Assembly: GCA_023105745.1 (NCBI GenBank)
Contig: JALGQZ010000018.1
Span: 22,838,132-22,902,131 of the forward strand
DNA from: Austropuccinia psidii
Lineage: Eukaryota; Basidiomycota; Pucciniomycetes; Pucciniales; Sphaerophragmiaceae
Direction: 5' to 3'
Length of the DNA stretch: 64,000 bases
The first letter of the stretch is position 1. Each line of letters starts with the position of its first letter. Made by a program: the position numbers and the translations under genes. Below the pieces are notes generated by a model. The model saw only the letters and a list, made by a program, of their open reading frames with translations. It made no database searches and was not told where the DNA came from. Shown in pieces: positions 58,816 to 64,000 of this stretch.

Positions 58816-61800
58816 TTGGACAATATTTTAGGAGGGGAAGGCAATAAACCCTTGCAAACCTTGGTTACAGGAGTTATTAGCAATTCGAAAATAGTTACCT
58901 GTGATTTCCACCTCCAGTTACTGCCTCATTTTGATCCCACACAAGAAGAGTTTTCACATCTGTTGTCCCAACAGTGGCACAGTAAACCTCCAACTTCAAT
59001 AACAAATAAAATCAATTAAATTAAATTACCACAGAAAAAGAAACTACACCAAGAATAGTATTCTTATGAAAAAATCTGGATTCAAGAAATAAAAATCAGA
59101 AAAAACCATCATCTCAAGAATCAAAATCATCAACCCACTCTGACCATTACTATTATCCACCCAAGCGAGAAACAGAATCAGAAGAGGAATCAGCAATATA
59201 TTCTAAGTTTACTATTACAACAGCAAGAAAAGATTAAAGGGAATTGGAGATTGTGGAAAAATGTCTCTTTAATCTCTTTGAAAAAAACAAAATTCATAAA
59301 TAAAATCCAGAATCAAAGGAAGAAAAAAAACAATCAAAAATGAATAAACCTTCATCATAAAAATTAACTACAAGTATTGCAAAAATAAAGGAAGTAAACT
59401 TTAATGAAGAGACTATTGAAGGAAGGAATAAGTTTATTTAACATAAAGACTTCATCAGAAAATGCTAGAAATGCAAGAAGAATCACTAGCACTAATCAAA
59501 AAAGAAGGAAAAACAAATCATAAAGTCATAATCCACAGAGTAGTTCCCCTGAAGAACAGAACACCCTTCCAAGATCATTCAGGACACATGGATAACCATT
59601 TCCTTAACAAAGGCCCATGGACACATCCAAATATTATACAGAAAAAAGACCAAGTACCTTACCAAGAAGAGTAAACATTTCTTTCAAAATCCCAAGTTCA
59701 TTACATCAAAAAATTCCAAGAAACACTACTCTAATAGCCAAGATTAGGGCAAAGGACTATAGCTTGTGGCTTGATGGAAAAGAGGTTGAAAGATTAAACA
59801 AAAAAGTTGAAAATATTTCAGAAATTGAAGGAGAAGGTGGAAGATAAATTGCAAGAAAAATAGCATTTTGGACCAAAGATGAAGAAATCTGCTATAATAT
59901 TGAAGGAATTCCAGGATATGAAACTGCTGATTGGGATCAATTGAAAGTAGATATAAAAAGAAGATGGGGAACAGTATCAACAGAAATAAGATAAATATTC
60001 TCCTCAATCATTGAATTATTCAAAGAATCTCAACAAGAAGGTGTAATAAAAAACATGACACAGTACAGAAAATTCATTGGGGAATATGAAGCAATCATCA
60101 CTTACCTCAAAAGGCACCAATATATCCAAGGTGGGATCAATCATAATCAAGAAATATTGCCCAGCCTTTGATTTAGTGCTCAAGAGTCAATTGAAAAAGA
60201 TATTATTAAGCATAGAGCCATGATTAAAGCTTTGGATGGAGGCTAAATCATTCCTATATTGGAGATTTTGAAATTATACATTGAACAGAACTTGGAGGAT
60301 AAGGTAATTATTCAACAAAAAGAATTTTATAAAACAAAAACTTCAGAAAATAGTACAAGACTTGAGGATGAAAGCTGGGATAAAGCTTTAAAAAAAGTAA
60401 AAGACCTCACCCACAATATCAAAAGTCCCCCAGAACCAGAGCCTCAGCCAAGAAATGAGGGAAAAGAATCTGTGAAAGAAGTATTTAATAAGCTGAAAAC
60501 TGTATCAGAAGCAGTTAATCCACCAAGAAGGGATTGGAAAAATAATCAAGAGGAAGGATTTCCCCAAAATAATCAGCCATATAGACAAAGAAATCCCTTT
60601 CCACCATTTTCATCCAGTTACCAACCATATATAACAGATCAAATGGCTCCAAGACCACAATTGAAAAGGAAGAAGGCCATTCAGCAACTAGATTCACTCA
60701 CCTGGCTGAAAATTTGGACTGGAGAATTGTAAGAGCTCAAGTAGTGTCTTGCCTGTTTCCAAATTATGAGAGAGTACCTATGGAAGCAAATGAAATTTCC
60801 AAAGACATAGTCAGGGCTTTTGAAAAAGAAAACACAGAACTCAAAAAGACATTTATGGATGAACCTACTGTAGAACAAAAACAAGAAGAAGGGGTTGAGC
60901 TCACTGAAAATAAATCAGAAGAAAAATTAACCTACATTGCAAATGTTGAAGATTGGTCAAATTGGAAACCACCTACCATTTCCTCTGTCAATGACACCTC
61001 TTAATCACACATTGTACTAAGGCAGACCAAAAAAATAATTGAAAGAAAAGCTCAAAATAGAGAGCCAAAGAAGAAAGCAGCTATTCCAGGAACTTATATT
61101 GAAGAAGAAAAGGATGAAGAAAGAGTAATAGTTTCTACCAAATTCCAAAACCAGATCAACCTGAGGAGGAAATTGGAAATATTTCCAATAAGAATGAAGA
61201 AAAAGAAATTTCCAAACAAGAGAAAAAGCTGGGCAAACCTCAAAAGAAAAAAGTTGAACAAAAATTGGAAATAGATACAATCATCAAGAAAATTATGCAG
61301 CAAAAGATAAACCTCACCATTCAAGTAATTTTGAGGATTTCACCAAATTTTTTGATTAATTACAGGAATTATCAGAAAAAGACAAAGAGAAGGTTAAATC
61401 ACTCAACTCAATGGATCTACAAGAAAGATTATTAACATTTGTATTCAAGAAAATCCCAAAGCCTGATATTTATTATGCCTGTCCTTTGGGATTTATGGAA
61501 ATCTTTATTGTAAAAGAAGAATATCCCATCAAAGACTTAGTGGAAACTGGGGAAGATCTCAAAATCATACCAGAAAAGATAGCAATGAAAGCCTTACTCA
61601 CAAAAAGAAATCTGAACCTGAACCTCAGAGACATTGGAGGACATACACCTTCCTTGGTGACACTTTCAGAATTTACTCCAAACATTTTGGCTTCAAGTGA
61701 AGAGGCTCAAAACCAATTATTCATTTAAAAAGGATCTGCCCATACAGTACTTGTAAGACCCTTCCTGGAAGACAACAAAATTATGTTAGAATATTTCCAT

Positions 61801-61935
61801 AAAAAAGGTGAACTACTCAGTTATCAAGAGCATGATGTAAGAAGATTAGGCATGCCCATTGTAAGATATGTCTATGAAAATGTGGATAATATTACTATTA
61901 ATCAAAATTACTATGGCTTTCCTTATGAAATATAA
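58816..61935 (+). pseudogene. Element E gag and protease relic
   Basis: Broken plus-strand frames in one order: TPFQDHSGHMDNHFLNKGPW (59540-59620), IPSSLHQKIPRNTTLIAKIRAKDYSLW (59690-59765), a GKEVERLNKKVENISEIEG block, YRKFIGEYE and LEILKLYIEQNLEDKV (60060-60310), NPPRRDWKNNQEEGF with the basic Pro-rich end (60515-60660), LFPNYERVPMEANE (60750-60800), then acidic/Lys-rich linker and a retropepsin region CPLGFMEIFIVKEEYPI..IIPEKIAMKALL (61470-61600). The protease motif DTGxE has become ETGED and the knuckle is lost. No reverse transcriptase follows: similarity ends near 61935 where an LTR begins. Confidence 0.7.
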
Positions 61936-61939
61936 TAAA

Positions 61940-63422
61940 AAAAATTCTTATTACCCCAATTGACTAATTAATTAATTACTTAATTACTTCTTTCACTTGT
62001 TATCAACTATTAGTGATTAAAAAAGTAAGCAGTAATTGTCTACAAGAATAAATTGAAAGAAGTATCTAATAATTAAATTATCTTTTGCAAGAATAATTAT
62101 GAATATAATTTTTGAAGAAAGCTGATAATAGAGAAAAACATTGAGAATTATATAGAAAAACTCACTAATACTCCAATAATACCTTGTAAAGAATTGGAGA
62201 GTGATTTTAGGGATAAAATGTGGATACTTAATTAAGGCTTTTATGTGATTACCAACCCATTTAGGGTTAATCATAAAAGGAGTAAAAACTTTAAATATTC
62301 TCTTATTTAAAAGTAAACATTAATTCCTCAAAGTTATCAATGTTATTGGAAATTTAATTGCAGGTTGTATTTTCTGTGAATTTTTGAAGATTCAGTGTTT
62401 CTTGTAGAATCATCAAAAATGGACTGTAAGTAAAGATTTGAATTTTATGTATCAAATAATGATTATTATTTTTTTATTTATGGATTACCCCATTATACAT
62501 TTATCTTTGAAGTTTCAGAAATATTCACTAAGAATTGTATTTTTAATGAATTTTTGAAGTTTCTACCTTATTTCTATGTAGAATTGCAAATAGCACAGTA
62601 TAGATGGTTATCTTGAGATAAATGAATGGATAATACTCAAAAATGGGTTTTAATTACTCCTTAAAGGTTTATCCATGAAAAATAACCAAGAATTGACATG
62701 GTTACAGGAGTCAGAGTTGCTCTTTACCTCATCACATCAAAATAGAAGCTTATTTGCAATTCTCCCATGATGTAATGAGATTTTAACTTGGTAACCAAGT
62801 TCCCAAAAGGTTTTAGTATACTAATTGGGCCATTATTAGCCATGGATCCAAGCTTTAGAGCTGTCCACACCTAAGAGGACTCAGAAGTTGGGTACCCTGG
62901 CTCTCTTTGATCTTCTTTGTGCCCCTTAGCTATTTTCACAGCAAAAATAGTAATTCAGGTATAAATACTAATATCCACTATGGAAGTACAAAACATTTAC
63001 CAAATAACACTTTAGTTTTAAGTGCCACAAAAATGAATAAAACTAATATTGGTCTATATGTAACATGGTATTTCTCACATTCCCATTATTTTGGTGTGAA
63101 ATTGAGAAAAAAAGGAATTTTCACAATTCTTTTATTTGATATTGGTGATGTGGTATTGAAGTATTTTCCATATTACCACCTCAGAGTTAATTTAAGCTTG
63201 TTTGCTATATGGAGCCAAAATAGGTGAATTTTTGTGTAGAATCCAAATCTGGCCTCAAATTCATGGATTTAATTACTCACAAGAAAGATATTTATCTTTT
63301 CTTAAATCAAAAATGATGAATTTTGGATATATGCATGAATTATGGGTTATGCATAGTTCTGAATTTATCTCAATATCAATTGTGGCCTATTTGGGTATTT
63401 AAAATATACCTCAAGGCTCACA
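61940..63422 (-). mobile_element. 3' LTR of a further A-family element (LTR-I-like)
   Basis: On the minus strand it begins TGTGAGCCTTGAGG at 63422 right after the purine tract GGTGGGAGGGAA. Collinear blocks with LTR-I are the ATACCCAAATAGGCCACA start, the GGTACCC block (62890-62900) and the AATTTTTGAAG block (62545-62560). The far end is uncertain; 61940 is where element E stops being recognisable. No open frame inside is credible. Confidence 0.55.
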
Positions 63423-63553
63423 TTCCCTCCCACCAAAAAATAAATTATACTAAAATTTTATTAATGAGATTAAGAAGAAAAAGGCCCCAGGGGGGTTTAA
63501 TGTCACCTTTACAACCTCCTAATATTACTCAGATCAAGTCATTTAAACCACAT

Positions 63554-64000
63554 TTATAGAAATATTAAGGCCTGTGGCCTTCTTTCATATCTGAATCTGC
63601 TCAAGAGTGTATCTGATTCAGGTATTTCTGATTCTTCCAGCCATTCATCTTCAGGTACTGTATTTCTATATCTGAAAAGATATTCTCTTTGATTTTTACC
63701 CCTAAGTCTCCTTGCTTTAGTTTCTTTCTCTATCTTTCTGTCTTCATTCTGTTCCACTGGTGGTACAGTTAAAGGAGGTGGGTTCCTGAAAGGAAAAAAT
63801 TCTTTATCAGCTAGTTGGTAAGGTTTTATCAAGCTTCCTGGGAATGTGGGGTGTTTATTCTCTAATTCACCACGAAATTCCACTTGAACTGCATTGATTC
63901 CATGTAGGGAAACAATAAACAAAGGTCCTACATAAGAATCTTTAAGTTTCTTTGGGCCTTTGATATTATTAAAATTCAACGTTGAAACTAGAGCTGAGTC
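63554..64000 (-). CDS. A-family integrase C-terminus and chromodomain, cut by the window edge
   Basis: A continuous minus-strand reading from the window edge (64000) to a stop at 63554. It starts [18 protein letters not shown], goes on KDSYVGPLFIVSLHGINAVQ (GPF-like domain), ELENKHPTFPGSLIKPYQ, and a chromodomain with NQREYLFRYRNTVPEDEWLEESEIPES. No stop interrupts these 149 codons, so this copy is better kept than element A. Integrase core and other pol domains must lie beyond 64000. The purine tract and LTR follow at 63434-63422. Confidence 0.85.
   Translation of the reverse strand, partial: DSALVSTLNFNNIKGPKKLKDSYVGPLFIVSLHGINAVQVEFRGELENKHPTFPGSLIKPYQLADKEFFPFRNPPPLTVPPVEQNEDRKIEKETKARRLRGKNQREYLFRYRNTVPEDEWLEESEIPESDTLLSRFRYERRPQALIFL

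Overview
This is a eukaryotic window, AT-rich and dominated by transposable elements. It most likely comes from a rust fungus (Pucciniales), and the gag, pol and MULE peptides resemble, as far as I remember them, families abundant in Austropuccinia psidii (myrtle rust). The organism call is inference from TE families, short spliceosomal introns (about 65-140 bp) and base composition. No rRNA, tRNA, CRISPR array, operon or bacterial-type gene was seen.

Host part. Only about 2.2-4.4 kb looks like host gene space. It holds a nine-exon gene for a HAD-superfamily hydrolase (2707-4367, +; 292 codons, all exon phases agree). Seventy-one bases upstream there is a possible divergent small gene (2172-2635, -). 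This island is rich in CpG, while the rest of the window is nearly CpG-free.

Left TE part (5.7-28 kb). A complete 4385-bp Mutator-like (MULE) transposon (6556-10940) has terminal repeats and an 8-bp target duplication (TAAAAATA). Its minus-strand gene fuses a MULE transposase to AT-hook motifs, a CCHC knuckle and a C-terminal OTU cysteine-protease domain. It sits inside the transposase reading frame of an older, opposite-strand MULE relic (5765-6547 and 10949-11480). Then follow AT-rich decay, an LTR at 13048, another LTR at 16369 interrupted by an 871-bp pogo-like element, a long featureless AT-rich stretch, and a solo LTR (25498-27596).

Right TE part (28-64 kb). Element B is a decayed Ty3/gypsy chromovirus on the minus strand (28481-35168, 5' LTR at 33467-35168). 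Immediately upstream lie the minus-strand remains of element A, another Ty3/gypsy family, spread over 35169 to about 57110. A is split by at least three separate insertions: an R1 LTR-like repeat (36661-39422, itself carrying a 936-bp tandem duplication), a solo LTR (39499-41642, perfect GTAAC target duplication), and a second R1 copy (42396 to about 55337). That second R1 copy was in turn hit by the youngest and best preserved element, Ty3-T (45333-55030, LTRs of 1439 bp, target duplication AACTG). Further right are a gag-protease relic on the plus strand (element E, about 57111-61935) and the 3' end plus LTR of a further A-family element (61940-64000, -) running out of the window.

Every retroelement here carries stops or frameshifts, so none can encode a complete polyprotein as read. 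Ty3-T is closest to intact, and the MULE is disabled by one stop and one frameshift in a C run. The window is best read as a stratigraphy of transposition around one small host locus.
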